NCBI RefSeq assembly: GCF_001975825.1
Contig: NZ_MTKN01000079.1
Span: 1-33,948, forward strand
From: [Flexibacter] sp. ATCC 35208
GTDB taxonomy: Bacteria > Bacteroidota > Bacteroidia > Chitinophagales > Chitinophagaceae
Direction of reading: 5' to 3'
Length of the DNA: 33,948 nt
Shown in pieces: positions 24,314-32,490 of this stretch. Position numbers and translations under genes: made by a program. Position 1 is the first letter of the stretch. Each line of letters starts with the position of its first letter. The notes beneath the pieces are model-generated. The model had not been told where the DNA came from and searched no databases. It worked only from the letters and a program-made list of their open reading frames with translations.

Positions 24314-25375
24314 ATGAATGTAGATTATCTGGTAGTAGGTCAGGGCATCGCAGGTACGATGCTAAGTTACAGCTTGATGCAGGCTGGAGCTTCTGTACTC
24401 GTCATAGACGAATACAAGGAAAACAGTTCTTCCCGTGTGGCGGCAGGTGTGGTGAATCCGGTTTCGGGCAGACGTTTTACAGTGGCGTGGTTGTACGACG
24501 AGATCTATCCGATAGCCCTGCGCACTTACCGTGAAATGGAGGAATTGCTGGGGTTGCCTGTATATAAAGAGCGGGATCTGTGGACAGTGTTGCCTACAGA
24601 ACAGCTGAAGACGGCATTCTTTGACAGAACGACAGGTCTGGATTATATGCGACTACCATCGGCCGCTGCTATAGCCCATTATGACCAGTGGCTGGATCAA
24701 CCTTTTGGCGCAGCCATTATAAAAGGGGGGACAGTGCTGCTGCAACAGTTATTGCCCATCTGGAGAGAATACCTGAAGAAACATAATTCCCTGCTGGAAG
24801 AGCGTTTCCTGCCTTCCCAGCTGCAAGCAAAGCCAACCAGTGTCACTTATGGCGACATTCACGCCAGGGCAGTGATCTTTTGCGACGGCGCCCAGACTAC
24901 CCATAATCCCTGGTTCAGTGCTATCCCTTTCCTCCTCAATAAAGGGGAGGTACTGACAGTGCGGGTACCCGGATTTGAAACAGCAGATATCGTAAAAAGA
25001 AGCATATCAATGGTACCCATACCTGGTCAAAACGACATTTATTGGGTAGGTGCCACATTTGCCTGGGATTATCCGGATGAAAACCCAACTGCCGAAAAGC
25101 GGGCTTTTCTTGAGAATGGACTCCAACAATTATTAAAAGTTCCCTATGAGGTGCTGGATCACCAGGCGGCAGTAAGGCCAAGCGGCACAGATCGCCGTCC
25201 TATGCTGGGTATGCACCCTGAAATGCCGTCTCTAGGCTTATTCAACGGCCTGGGAACCAAAGGTTCCAGCCTGGCACCAGCCATGGCGGCCCAGATGACG
25301 GCTCATTTGCTACGCAATGCCCCACTGTGGCAGGAAACCGATATAAAACGGTTTTTTAACAGGTATAAAGGTTAG
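24314..25375 (+). CDS. FAD-dependent oxidoreductase (DAO family)
   Basis: A 353-residue flavoprotein of the D-amino-acid-oxidase superfamily (PF01266). The N-terminal Rossmann fingerprint is VVGQGIAGTMLSYSL (Gly9, Gly11, Gly14), followed by the ribose-binding acidic residues at the end of the second strand (VLVIDE). The conserved SSRVAAGVVNPVSGRRF and the C-terminal LFNGLGTKGSSLAP complete the FAD site. The product could oxidise an amine or amino acid, or belong to the MnmC-like group. I do not recognise a specific substrate and the neighbours do not help. There is no signal peptide, so it is cytoplasmic. It is followed after 95 bases by aspS with its own promoter. Confidence 0.85.
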   Translation: MNVDYLVVGQGIAGTMLSYSLMQAGASVLVIDEYKENSSSRVAAGVVNPVSGRRFTVAWLYDEIYPIALRTYREMEELLGLPVYKERDLWTVLPTEQLKTAFFDRTTGLDYMRLPSAAAIAHYDQWLDQPFGAAIIKGGTVLLQQLLPIWREYLKKHNSLLEERFLPSQLQAKPTSVTYGDIHARAVIFCDGAQTTHNPWFSAIPFLLNKGEVLTVRVPGFETADIVKRSISMVPIPGQNDIYWVGATFAWDYPDENPTAEKRAFLENGLQQLLKVPYEVLDHQAAVRPSGTDRRPMLGMHPEMPSLGLFNGLGTKGSSLAPAMAAQMTAHLLRNAPLWQETDIKRFFNRYKG

Positions 25376-25394
25376 AAATGCTGGCGGCAAACGT

Positions 25395-25402
25395 TATCTT
25401 TG
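25395..25402 (+). promoter_or_regulatory. Promoter of aspS
   Basis: TATCTTTG fully matches TAnnTTTG; a TTA rather than TTG stands 20 bases upstream (25372-25374). The leader would be about 65 bases. Confidence 0.6.
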
Positions 25403-25470
25403 CCGACCGTTCCAGCGAACTGCAGGATCGGTTGAAATGATATTTAAGAGCAACGCATAAGATATAGTAT

Positions 25471-27219
25471 ATGTACAGAACGCACACCTGTGGCGAGTTA
25501 CGACTGGAGAATATAGGAACACCCGTAACCCTGGCCGGTTGGGTACAGACAGTCCGGAAACTAGGAACCAGTATCACTTTCGTTGACCTTCGTGACCGTT
25601 ACGGTATCACGCAGTTACTGTTTGGCGAATCTCTGAATCCACAGCTGGAAGAGCAACCGCTGGGTCGTGAATTCGTTATTCAGATAGAAGGTACAGTTAC
25701 TGAGCGTTCTAACAAGAATAAAAATATTCCTACAGGTGATGTGGAAATCGCTGTGACCAAGCTTACTATTCTGAATAAGGCACAGACTCCTCCATTCACT
25801 ATTACTGATGATACAGATGGCGGCGACGAGCTGCGTATGAAATACCGCTACCTCGATCTGCGCAGAAATGCGGTAAGACAGAACCTTGAGCTGCGTTATC
25901 GTGTTAATAGAGCAGCACGTAACTTCCTTGACAGCAAAGGCTTCATGGATATAGAAACGCCTTTCCTGATCAAGTCTACACCTGAGGGGGCACGTGACTT
26001 CGTGGTACCAAGCCGCATGAACCCTAACGAGTTCTACGCTTTGCCACAGTCTCCGCAAACCTTCAAGCAACTGCTGATGGTGAGTGGTTACGACAGGTAC
26101 TACCAGATCGTAAAGTGCTTCAGAGATGAGGATCTCCGTGCTGACCGTCAGCCGGAATTTACGCAGATCGACTGTGAAATGAGCTTTGTAGACCAGGAAG
26201 ATATCCTGAGCAACTTTGAAGAGATGCTGAAGTACATCTTCAAAGAGATCAAGGGTATCGAGTTCAACGAAGCATTCCCACGCATGACTTACGACTATGC
26301 GATGGAATATTATGGTAATGACAAGCCGGACATCCGTTTCGAAATGAAACTGGTGAACATGAATGATACTGTGAAAGGGAATAATTTCACGGTATTCGAT
26401 GATGCTGAGCTGGTGTTGGCGATCTGTGCAAAAGGTGCTGGTGGTTATACCCGCAAGCAGCTAGATGACTTGACCAACTGGGTAAAACGTCCGCAGATCG
26501 GTATGACCGGATTGATTTACGCGTTGTATAACGCAGATGGTTCCATCAAGAGTTCTGTGGATAAATTCTTTGACGAAAGCAAGCTGAAAGTTTGGGCAGA
26601 GAAAACCGGTGCACAACCGGGAGACCTGATCCTGGTGCTGGCTGGCAAAGAAGAGCGCACCCGCAAAGCGATGAGCGAGCTCCGCCTGGAAATGGGTGAG
26701 CGCCTGGGCCTGCGTAATAAAGATGTATATGCACCGTTATGGGTGGTAGACTTCCCGCTCTTTGAATATGATGAGGAAGATAAACGCTGGGTCGCTAAGC
26801 ACCATCCGTTTACTTCTCCAAAACCAGAACAGATCAGCTGGATGAACGATCTGTCTAAATATGCGGATATTAAGGCCAATGCTTACGACATCGTACTGAA
26901 CGGTACAGAAGTAGGTGGTGGTTCTATCCGTATCTTCCAACGTGACCTGCAGGAGAAGATGTTTGCTGCGCTGGGTATGGACGAAGAAGAATTCAATCAC
27001 AAATTTGGCTTCCTGCTGGGTGCCTTTGAATATGGTGCGCCGCCACATGGTGGTATGGCATGGGGCTTTGACAGGCTTTGTGCTTTACTGGGTGGTAGTG
27101 AGAGCATTCGTGACTTTATCGCCTTCCCGAAAAACAACTCCGGACGCGATGTTATGCTGGATGCCCCAAGCTCAATCGACCAGAAACAACTGGACGAGTT
27201 GCAGATAGCCCTCAAGTAA
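25471..27219 (+). CDS. aspS: Aspartate--tRNA ligase
   Basis: A 582-residue class II aminoacyl-tRNA synthetase that charges tRNA-Asp. It has an N-terminal anticodon-binding OB domain (MYRTHTCGELR, then TLAGWVQTVRKLG), the catalytic core with motif 2 (FRDEDLRADRQPEFTQID), the bacterial-type insertion (GAD) domain in the middle, and motif 3 (GAPPHGGMAWGFDRL). Its length suits the bacterial AspRS family. Whether it is discriminating or also charges tRNA-Asn cannot be read off here. The start follows the promoter at 25395-25402, and the OB domain begins directly at the first ATG. Confidence 0.97.
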   Translation: MYRTHTCGELRLENIGTPVTLAGWVQTVRKLGTSITFVDLRDRYGITQLLFGESLNPQLEEQPLGREFVIQIEGTVTERSNKNKNIPTGDVEIAVTKLTILNKAQTPPFTITDDTDGGDELRMKYRYLDLRRNAVRQNLELRYRVNRAARNFLDSKGFMDIETPFLIKSTPEGARDFVVPSRMNPNEFYALPQSPQTFKQLLMVSGYDRYYQIVKCFRDEDLRADRQPEFTQIDCEMSFVDQEDILSNFEEMLKYIFKEIKGIEFNEAFPRMTYDYAMEYYGNDKPDIRFEMKLVNMNDTVKGNNFTVFDDAELVLAICAKGAGGYTRKQLDDLTNWVKRPQIGMTGLIYALYNADGSIKSSVDKFFDESKLKVWAEKTGAQPGDLILVLAGKEERTRKAMSELRLEMGERLGLRNKDVYAPLWVVDFPLFEYDEEDKRWVAKHHPFTSPKPEQISWMNDLSKYADIKANAYDIVLNGTEVGGGSIRIFQRDLQEKMFAALGMDEEEFNHKFGFLLGAFEYGAPPHGGMAWGFDRLCALLGGSESIRDFIAFPKNNSGRDVMLDAPSSIDQKQLDELQIALK

Positions 27220-27262
27220 TGGCATGGTATTTGCCAATGGCAGCATGCAGTTAAACAACTAA

Positions 27263-27305
27263 AATCCCCCTTGAAACTGTGGAAAATGCGGTATCAAGGG
27301 GGATT
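27263..27305 (+). terminator. Terminator-like hairpin after aspS
   Basis: A perfect 12-bp AATCCCCCTTGA/TCAAGGGGGATT stem (27263-27274 with 27294-27305) with a 19-base loop. There is no T-tract after it, so it may act in RNA stabilisation rather than intrinsic termination. Confidence 0.55.
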
Positions 27306-27427
27306 GTTGCAAACTACAAACTATCAGAGGCACAATATTTACTGAATCCCAAAGACTTATGTAAGTATAGCCCCTCATTCCTACAATATTTTAACATTTA
27401 AAAATCACATTATAGAATCTTTTAAAC

Positions 27428-27434
27428 TATATTG
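27428..27434 (+). promoter_or_regulatory. Possible -7 box of the glucosaminidase gene
   Basis: TATATTG, one base short of the consensus, lies 84 bases before the preferred start (27518). The region around it is AT-rich. Between aspS and this gene I see only this box and the aspS hairpin. Confidence 0.3.
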
Positions 27435-27517
27435 CCGGTAAGAAGGAATGTTTCTGGCGCCCGATAATGATGAGATTGATAAAACATACATTATTCAGTA
27501 CAAGAAAAATTACTGCC

Positions 27518-28045
27518 ATGACATTGAACAAGATGTTCAGCAGAGGTTGGTTTTGTGCAGTGCTATGCATGCTCATACTGTTTGGCAACAGTGCATACTC
27601 CCAAAGCAAGAACCGTTATGTATCAAAATACAGTGAAACGGCGATTGCATTGATGAATGAGACCGGTATCCCTGCCAGTGTGATCTTAGGGATTGCGATG
27701 CTGGAATCAGGTATGGGAACCAGCAAAAATGCCCGTTTGCTTCACAACCATTTTGGTATTGTGGGCAGCAACAAGTTGCATAAAAAGAAAGGCGTGACCT
27801 ATCGGTCCCGGTACAGGGAATTTGCATCTGACGATGCGTCTTTCCAGTTCTTTGCCAAAATGGTCATGAAGAAGAAGTATTACTCCAAAATGAAGGGGGA
27901 TGCTAAATATAAAGACTGGCTGAAGCATATGAACAATAGTGGATACTCTGCAGCAGGGCATGAATGGGAGAGAAGAGTAGCAGGTATGATCAGCCGATAT
28001 AAGCTGTACAAGCTGGATGAGCAAATGGCTTATTCAAAGAAATAA
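27518..28045 (+). CDS. Secreted glucosaminidase-domain peptidoglycan hydrolase
   Basis: A 175-residue exported protein. Residues about 1-29 are a signal peptide (WFCAVLCMLILFGNSAYS). The remainder is a single glucosaminidase domain (PF01832, FlgJ/Auto type), which cleaves the glycan strand of peptidoglycan. Glu63 in MLESGMGTS is the expected catalytic acid, followed by the family stretch NHFGIVGS and a C-terminal YSAAGHEWERRVAGMISRYKL. No LysM or SH3 anchoring domain is present, so it is a minimal hydrolase. An upstream in-frame ATG at 27467 would put 17 extra residues before the signal peptide, so 27518 is preferred with moderate confidence. It precedes the acylation operon in the same direction. 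Confidence 0.85.
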   Translation: MTLNKMFSRGWFCAVLCMLILFGNSAYSQSKNRYVSKYSETAIALMNETGIPASVILGIAMLESGMGTSKNARLLHNHFGIVGSNKLHKKKGVTYRSRYREFASDDASFQFFAKMVMKKKYYSKMKGDAKYKDWLKHMNNSGYSAAGHEWERRVAGMISRYKLYKLDEQMAYSKK

Positions 28046-28062
28046 ATTTTGTTAAAAAGACG

Positions 28063-28099
28063 AACTAAACGCATCTGCCTCAGGTAGATGCGTTTAGTT
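28063..28099 (+). terminator. Hairpin after glucosaminidase gene
   Basis: A perfect 14-bp AACTAAACGCATCT/AGATGCGTTTAGTT stem (28063-28076 with 28086-28099) with nine-base loop, 17 bases past the stop. No T-tract follows, so termination strength is uncertain. Confidence 0.6.
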
Positions 28100-28116
28100 A
28101 TGTTAAGGAATAGCGC

Positions 28117-28124
28117 TATCTTTA
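28117..28124 (+). promoter_or_regulatory. Probable promoter of the SGNH-SGNH-MBOAT operon
   Basis: TATCTTTA with a TTA 20 bases upstream (28094-28096, inside the preceding hairpin), 39 bases before the ATG at 28163. Confidence 0.45.
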
Positions 28125-28162
28125 TTAGCTTTAGTAGACCAATCCAATAATCAGAGTAATTC

Positions 28163-29614
28163 ATGTCTGGCAATAACAAATCTGCCTATCCTTTTTATAT
28201 CATTACGGGGGCTTTAGTGTGTCTGGTAGCATTATCACAGTTTGACAACATTGTGTCTTACGCAGGGTTCAAAACCCGTTCGCTGGATATGCTGGCGGAT
28301 CTGCGACCTGATTCTTTACGAAAACAACAGGATGAGGATACCCCAGTCGATAGTTCCATGATACCCCAGATCCCTGACGAAGGAGACTCCACAGAAACTG
28401 CTGCTGAACAGGTAGCTGATTCTACCCTTGCTACGGCGCTGGCAGACGTTCCGGATCCTGACAACCACCTCGATTTTACTGATTATAAAGGCATTATCAG
28501 CTATAACCTGCCTCCAACTGCCGATACGGCAGCTGCCGGGCTCCAGCATTTCCTCGATGCACTGGCCCAGCTGAAACAAGGCAAACGTAAGAAAGTACGT
28601 ATCGCCTACTTTGGCGACTCCATGATCGAAGGCGACCTGCTTACAGAAGATCTGCGCGATAGTCTGCAAAAGGCATTCGGTGGCAGTGGGGTTGGATTTG
28701 TACCGATCACTTCGGTCGTAGCAGGTTTCAGAACCACGATCACCCATACTTTTTCCAAAGACTGGAAAGATTACAGTTATAAACAACAGCCACCTGCCAA
28801 TATCAAACTCGGTATTTCAGGACACACATTTGTACCCGGTAGCAACAGTTATGTGCGCTACACACCGGTACATAAAAAACGCCTGGACAAGTTTGAGCGC
28901 GTCACGCTTTTCTATGGTCCTGCCGGCGATGCGAATATCACCATCAACGATAAGGCATATACATTGAAAGAGCAGAACACGCTCAACCGTTTTGTATGGT
29001 CACAGGATCCGGCACAGAACAATGTGACGATCAGGTGGGCGGGTGGTACGACTACGCCATTTTATGGCGTGTCTTTTGAAGGCGATAGTGGTGTGTATGT
29101 AGACAACTTCTCCTTCCGTGGTATCAGCGGGATTGAACTGGGAAAGTTGTCAAAATCACTGGTGCAGGAGATGCAGCGTGAACATCCTTATGACCTTGTC
29201 ATACTTCAGTATGGCGCTAATATATTGTTCAAACCAAAGTTGACAGACTACAGCTGGTATGCGCGACCGATGAAGAAGGTGATTGATTCTTTGAGAAAAG
29301 AGATGCCTGGTACTTCATTCCTGGTTGTAAGCACAGCTGATAAATCATATAAAAATGGTGGTGACTGGGTGACTGCGCCGGGTGTAATGGCCTTACTCAA
29401 AGAACAGCATGAGCTGGCTAAGCAGCATGGTACTGCTTACTGGAACCTGTATGCTGCGATGGGTGGTGAGGGTACCATGGCAAAGTGGGTAGACGGTGAC
29501 CAGGTGTTAGCCCAGAAAGACCATACGCATTTTAACAGACAGGGAGCAGCCAAAGTAGCGGCGCTGCTGTATAAAGCTATGATGGATGAATTTAAGCAGG
29601 TGGAAATTCAATAA
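28163..29614 (+). CDS. Membrane-anchored SGNH/GDSL hydrolase-fold protein
   Basis: A 483-residue protein with an N-terminal membrane anchor (about residues 10-27, FYIITGALVCLVALSQF), an acidic Ser/Thr/Asp-rich linker to about residue 125, then an SGNH domain. Block I is YFGDSMIEGD with nucleophile Ser153. Block III is LQYGAN. Block V is KDHTHFN with Asp453 and His456. An intervening beta-rich region (about 210-310) interrupts the fold, as in AlgX-like and PatB-like O-acetyltransferases. With the MBOAT gene in the same operon, it most likely transfers or removes acyl groups on an extracytoplasmic glycan (inference). It overlaps the next gene by 29 bases, pointing to coupled translation. Confidence 0.85.
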   Translation: MSGNNKSAYPFYIITGALVCLVALSQFDNIVSYAGFKTRSLDMLADLRPDSLRKQQDEDTPVDSSMIPQIPDEGDSTETAAEQVADSTLATALADVPDPDNHLDFTDYKGIISYNLPPTADTAAAGLQHFLDALAQLKQGKRKKVRIAYFGDSMIEGDLLTEDLRDSLQKAFGGSGVGFVPITSVVAGFRTTITHTFSKDWKDYSYKQQPPANIKLGISGHTFVPGSNSYVRYTPVHKKRLDKFERVTLFYGPAGDANITINDKAYTLKEQNTLNRFVWSQDPAQNNVTIRWAGGTTTPFYGVSFEGDSGVYVDNFSFRGISGIELGKLSKSLVQEMQREHPYDLVILQYGANILFKPKLTDYSWYARPMKKVIDSLRKEMPGTSFLVVSTADKSYKNGGDWVTAPGVMALLKEQHELAKQHGTAYWNLYAAMGGEGTMAKWVDGDQVLAQKDHTHFNRQGAAKVAALLYKAMMDEFKQVEIQ

Positions 29615-30860
29615 AACAACATTTTTTGCAGGAATACTTATGTTAACCGCCAGTCTGGCCTCAGGTCAGGCAAACCGGATAGCACAGGATTCTGCACTTT
29701 TTAAGTTCTTTGCTTCGCTGGACAGGTCCGATAGTATGGTGGTATCCATACTGCACCTGGGTGATTCTCATATTCAGGCCGGATTTTTCCCTGAGGCGAC
29801 AGCCTCCCTGCTACAGCGGGATTTCGGAGATGCCGGCAGGGGATGGGTTTTTCCCTGGAACCTGGCCAACACCAACGGCCCTGGCGATTATCGTTGGAAC
29901 AGTACGGCCAGATGGTCTGCTGACCGTATTATTGACAAGTACAGACCTTCTGTATTAGGACCGGGTGCCATTGTGATCAGTTCTACACAAAGCTCACCGG
30001 CACTGGCATATAACAGGAGAGAAGATAGTAAGGAAAATGATATCAGCCAGGCAGAGTTATTTTATGACGCAGGACCTGAAGAGGCTACGGTGGTATCACC
30101 GGGAGCAGATATCAATGTCTTCGGACCTCCCTTCAGGAATGCAAGTTCTACGGTGAAGGTGGCCACCCTGAATTTTGAAGAGCCGGTGCAGAACTTCCAG
30201 GTTCGCTGGGATGATAAGGGCAGTCAGCCGTTTCATTTTTACGGCGCCCTGTTGTTCAACGGTAAGCCGGGGGTACAGTACAATGCTATAGGTATAAACG
30301 GCGCCATGTACAGCCAGTACAATGATGCCAACAATACCCTGATCGCGCAGATGGATGTATTGAAACCACAACTGGTGATCATCTCTCTGGGTACGAATGA
30401 GGCTTACAGTTCGCTGAACGCTGCCAATTTCAGGGATCAGATAGATAGTACAGTGGCGGTGATCCGCCGGTATCAACCGGGAGCAAGTATTCTGCTGACA
30501 ACGCCACCGGAGTGTAAGAAGGTGAGTAAGCGTGCCTTCAAAAAGAAAGTCGGAAAAAAGTATAAAACCTTTTATAAGATCTCCTATTATCCTAATCCTT
30601 ACATAGCGGTCGTGACGCAACAGATCATGAGTTATGGTAAAGAAAAAGGGATTGCCTGCTGGAACTTTAATGCGGAGAACAGGTTCAGAGATGCTGAATT
30701 CGCAGGTGGTTGGTCGGGTGATCATATCCATTTCAATGTACGTGGATACCAGTTGCAGGGGAAATTACTGTACGAAGCATTGCACCAGAGTTATTTAAAG
30801 TATAAAAAGTACGCTACCGCACACTACAACGTGAATGAAGATGACGATAGAGCTGAATAA
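29586..30860 (+). CDS. Second SGNH/GDSL hydrolase-fold protein, secreted
   Basis: A 424-residue protein with a signal peptide (residues about 10-27, KTTFFAGILMLTASLASG) and an SGNH domain. Block I is LHLGDSHIQAG, nucleophile Ser61. Block III is SLGTNEA. Block V is SGDHIHFN with Asp379 and His382. As in the preceding gene, a beta-rich insertion separates block I from block III. It is a diverged relative of that gene in layout, but replaces the membrane anchor with a cleavable signal, implying a periplasmic partner. Its start lies inside the previous gene and its end overlaps the MBOAT gene by 26 bases. The three form a tightly coupled operon. Acetyltransferase versus esterase activity cannot be decided from sequence. 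Confidence 0.85.
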   Translation: MNLSRWKFNKTTFFAGILMLTASLASGQANRIAQDSALFKFFASLDRSDSMVVSILHLGDSHIQAGFFPEATASLLQRDFGDAGRGWVFPWNLANTNGPGDYRWNSTARWSADRIIDKYRPSVLGPGAIVISSTQSSPALAYNRREDSKENDISQAELFYDAGPEEATVVSPGADINVFGPPFRNASSTVKVATLNFEEPVQNFQVRWDDKGSQPFHFYGALLFNGKPGVQYNAIGINGAMYSQYNDANNTLIAQMDVLKPQLVIISLGTNEAYSSLNAANFRDQIDSTVAVIRRYQPGASILLTTPPECKKVSKRAFKKKVGKKYKTFYKISYYPNPYIAVVTQQIMSYGKEKGIACWNFNAENRFRDAEFAGGWSGDHIHFNVRGYQLQGKLLYEALHQSYLKYKKYATAHYNVNEDDDRAE

Positions 30861-32328
30861 AATCATAAGTCTACTGACGTATAATAAGGAGAATCCTATC
30901 CTGTTTAACAGTGCCTTTTTCATGTACTACTTTGCCGTGTTCCTGCTGTTTTACCTGGCGGCGAGTAGTAATAAACGGGCCAGGGTGGCAGTGTTCACCG
31001 TATTTTCATTGTATTTCTTTTACATGGCCTGTGGCGTGTATGTAGGGTTGGTATTGTTGTCGGCGGTCGTGGATTTCAATTTGTCCAGGTGGATATACAA
31101 GTCAGAGAAAGCCGGGCTCAGGAAGCGGTTGCTCATATTGAGTATCGTGTTGAACCTGGGATTGCTGTTTTACTTTAAGTATACCGACTTCTTTATCGGG
31201 ATGATCAATGACCTGGAACTGGGGCATATACATCCGTTAAAGTTGTTGCTGCCGATAGGTATTTCCTTCTATACATTCGAGAACCTGAGTTATACCGTCG
31301 ATGTGTACAAGCGGGAATTTAAGCCTGTGGACGATTTCATGGACTACCTGTTCTTCCTCTCTTTCTTTCCTAAACTGATGATGGGACCGATTGTAAGGGC
31401 GGCGGATTTTATTCCGCAGATAGAAAAGCCGTATGTGCTGGATAGGGAGGATATTGGGAAAGGGATGTACCTGATAGTGAGTGGGTTGTTTAAGAAGGTG
31501 GTGATATCGGATTTTATTAACCAGAACTTTGTGCAGTATATATTTGATGATCCAAGTAAGCATACGGGGTTAGAGTGTTTATTGGGTGTGTATGGGTATG
31601 CGCTGATCATTTATTGTGACTTCTCTGGTTATTCAGATATGGCGTTAGGTATAGCCCGGTGGACCGGGTTTAAGATTCCGCCGAACTTCGATTCACCCTA
31701 TCAGAGTAGCAGTATTACAGAGTTCTGGCGCAGGTGGCATATTTCGTTGTCTTCCTGGCTAAGGGATTACCTGTATATACCTTTGGGGGGTAATCGTAAG
31801 GGGAAGGTGAGGCAGTTTGTGAATTTGTTCCTGACGATGTTGATTGGTGGGTTCTGGCATGGAGCGAGCTGGAATTTTATATTCTGGGGAGGGTTGCATG
31901 GTACTGCGCTGGCGGTGGATAAGGTGAGGATTGATTATTTGAAGAAGAAAGGGGGAGGGCCTTCCGGTTTTTGGGGAGGTGTGTTGAAGGTAGTGGGCGT
32001 GTTGGTAACGTTTAATTTTGTGTGTTTCTGTTGGATATTCTTTAAGGCTTCGACATTCTCAGATGCGTGGGCGTTGATACACCAGGTGGTGTATGATTTC
32101 CAGCCGGAGGTGTGGTTGGAGTTGTATAATGGGTATACGGCAGTGTTCTGGGTGATGTTGCTGGGGATGTTCCTGCATTTTCTGCCGAAGAAGATGGAGT
32201 TGGGGACTGAGAGTTTGTTGAGTAAGGTGCCGGTTGTAGGGAATGTGGTGATTATGGTAGTTTTTATTTGGTTATTGGCGCAGGTGAAGAGTTCACAGAC
32301 GATGCTGCCGATATATCTGCAATTCTAG
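30835..32328 (+). CDS. MBOAT-family O-acyltransferase (AlgI/PatA-like)
   Basis: A 497-residue multi-pass inner-membrane protein of the membrane-bound O-acyltransferase family, in the AlgI/DltB/PatA branch. These move acyl groups from a cytoplasmic donor across the membrane for O-acylation of polysaccharides. The family core is clear: FFPKLMMGPIVRAADF, YCDFSGYSDMALGIARWTG, FWRRWHISLSSWLRDYLYIPLGGN, and the catalytic-site FWHGASWNFIFWGGLHG with His342 and His355. It has about ten hydrophobic segments. The ATG at 30835 overlaps the previous gene, and a second ATG at 30841 is equally possible. Its codons are richer in TTG, GTG and GGG than those of its neighbours, most obviously in the 3' half. 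Confidence 0.92.
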   Translation: MKMTIELNKIISLLTYNKENPILFNSAFFMYYFAVFLLFYLAASSNKRARVAVFTVFSLYFFYMACGVYVGLVLLSAVVDFNLSRWIYKSEKAGLRKRLLILSIVLNLGLLFYFKYTDFFIGMINDLELGHIHPLKLLLPIGISFYTFENLSYTVDVYKREFKPVDDFMDYLFFLSFFPKLMMGPIVRAADFIPQIEKPYVLDREDIGKGMYLIVSGLFKKVVISDFINQNFVQYIFDDPSKHTGLECLLGVYGYALIIYCDFSGYSDMALGIARWTGFKIPPNFDSPYQSSSITEFWRRWHISLSSWLRDYLYIPLGGNRKGKVRQFVNLFLTMLIGGFWHGASWNFIFWGGLHGTALAVDKVRIDYLKKKGGGPSGFWGGVLKVVGVLVTFNFVCFCWIFFKASTFSDAWALIHQVVYDFQPEVWLELYNGYTAVFWVMLLGMFLHFLPKKMELGTESLLSKVPVVGNVVIMVVFIWLLAQVKSSQTMLPIYLQF

Positions 32329-32345
32329 TTTAAGTTTTAGTTTTA

Positions 32346-32386
32346 GTCGCATTTAGGGGCGCCTTTCCGGCGCCCCTAAATGCGAC
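32346..32386 (+). repeat. Perfect 18-bp hairpin after MBOAT gene
   Basis: Arms at 32346-32363 and 32369-32386 are perfectly complementary (core AGGGGCGCC/GGCGCCCCT) around a five-base loop. It starts 17 bases past the MBOAT stop and has no T-tract. It is likely part of the operon's transcription end or an RNA-stabilising structure. Confidence 0.85.
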
Positions 32387-32389
32387 CGC

Positions 32390-32438
32390 AGCGAAAGGTT
32401 CTGGATTTTTCCGAAGGAAAAATCCAGAACCTTTCGCT
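32390..32438 (+). repeat. Perfect 23-bp hairpin upstream of porin
   Basis: Arms at 32390-32412 and 32416-32438 are perfectly complementary with a three-base loop (GAA). It starts three bases after the previous hairpin and ends 52 bases before the porin ATG. Confidence 0.9.
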
Positions 32439-32464
32439 TATTTAAGAAATTGTTAAATTTTTGC

Positions 32465-32472
32465 TTTCTTTG
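32465..32472 (+). promoter_or_regulatory. Possible -7 box of the porin gene
   Basis: TTTCTTTG resembles TAnnTTTG with one mismatch, 18 bases before the ATG at 32491. The leader would be very short. Confidence 0.3.
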
Positions 32473-32490
32473 CCGCAAATTTCAACTTGA

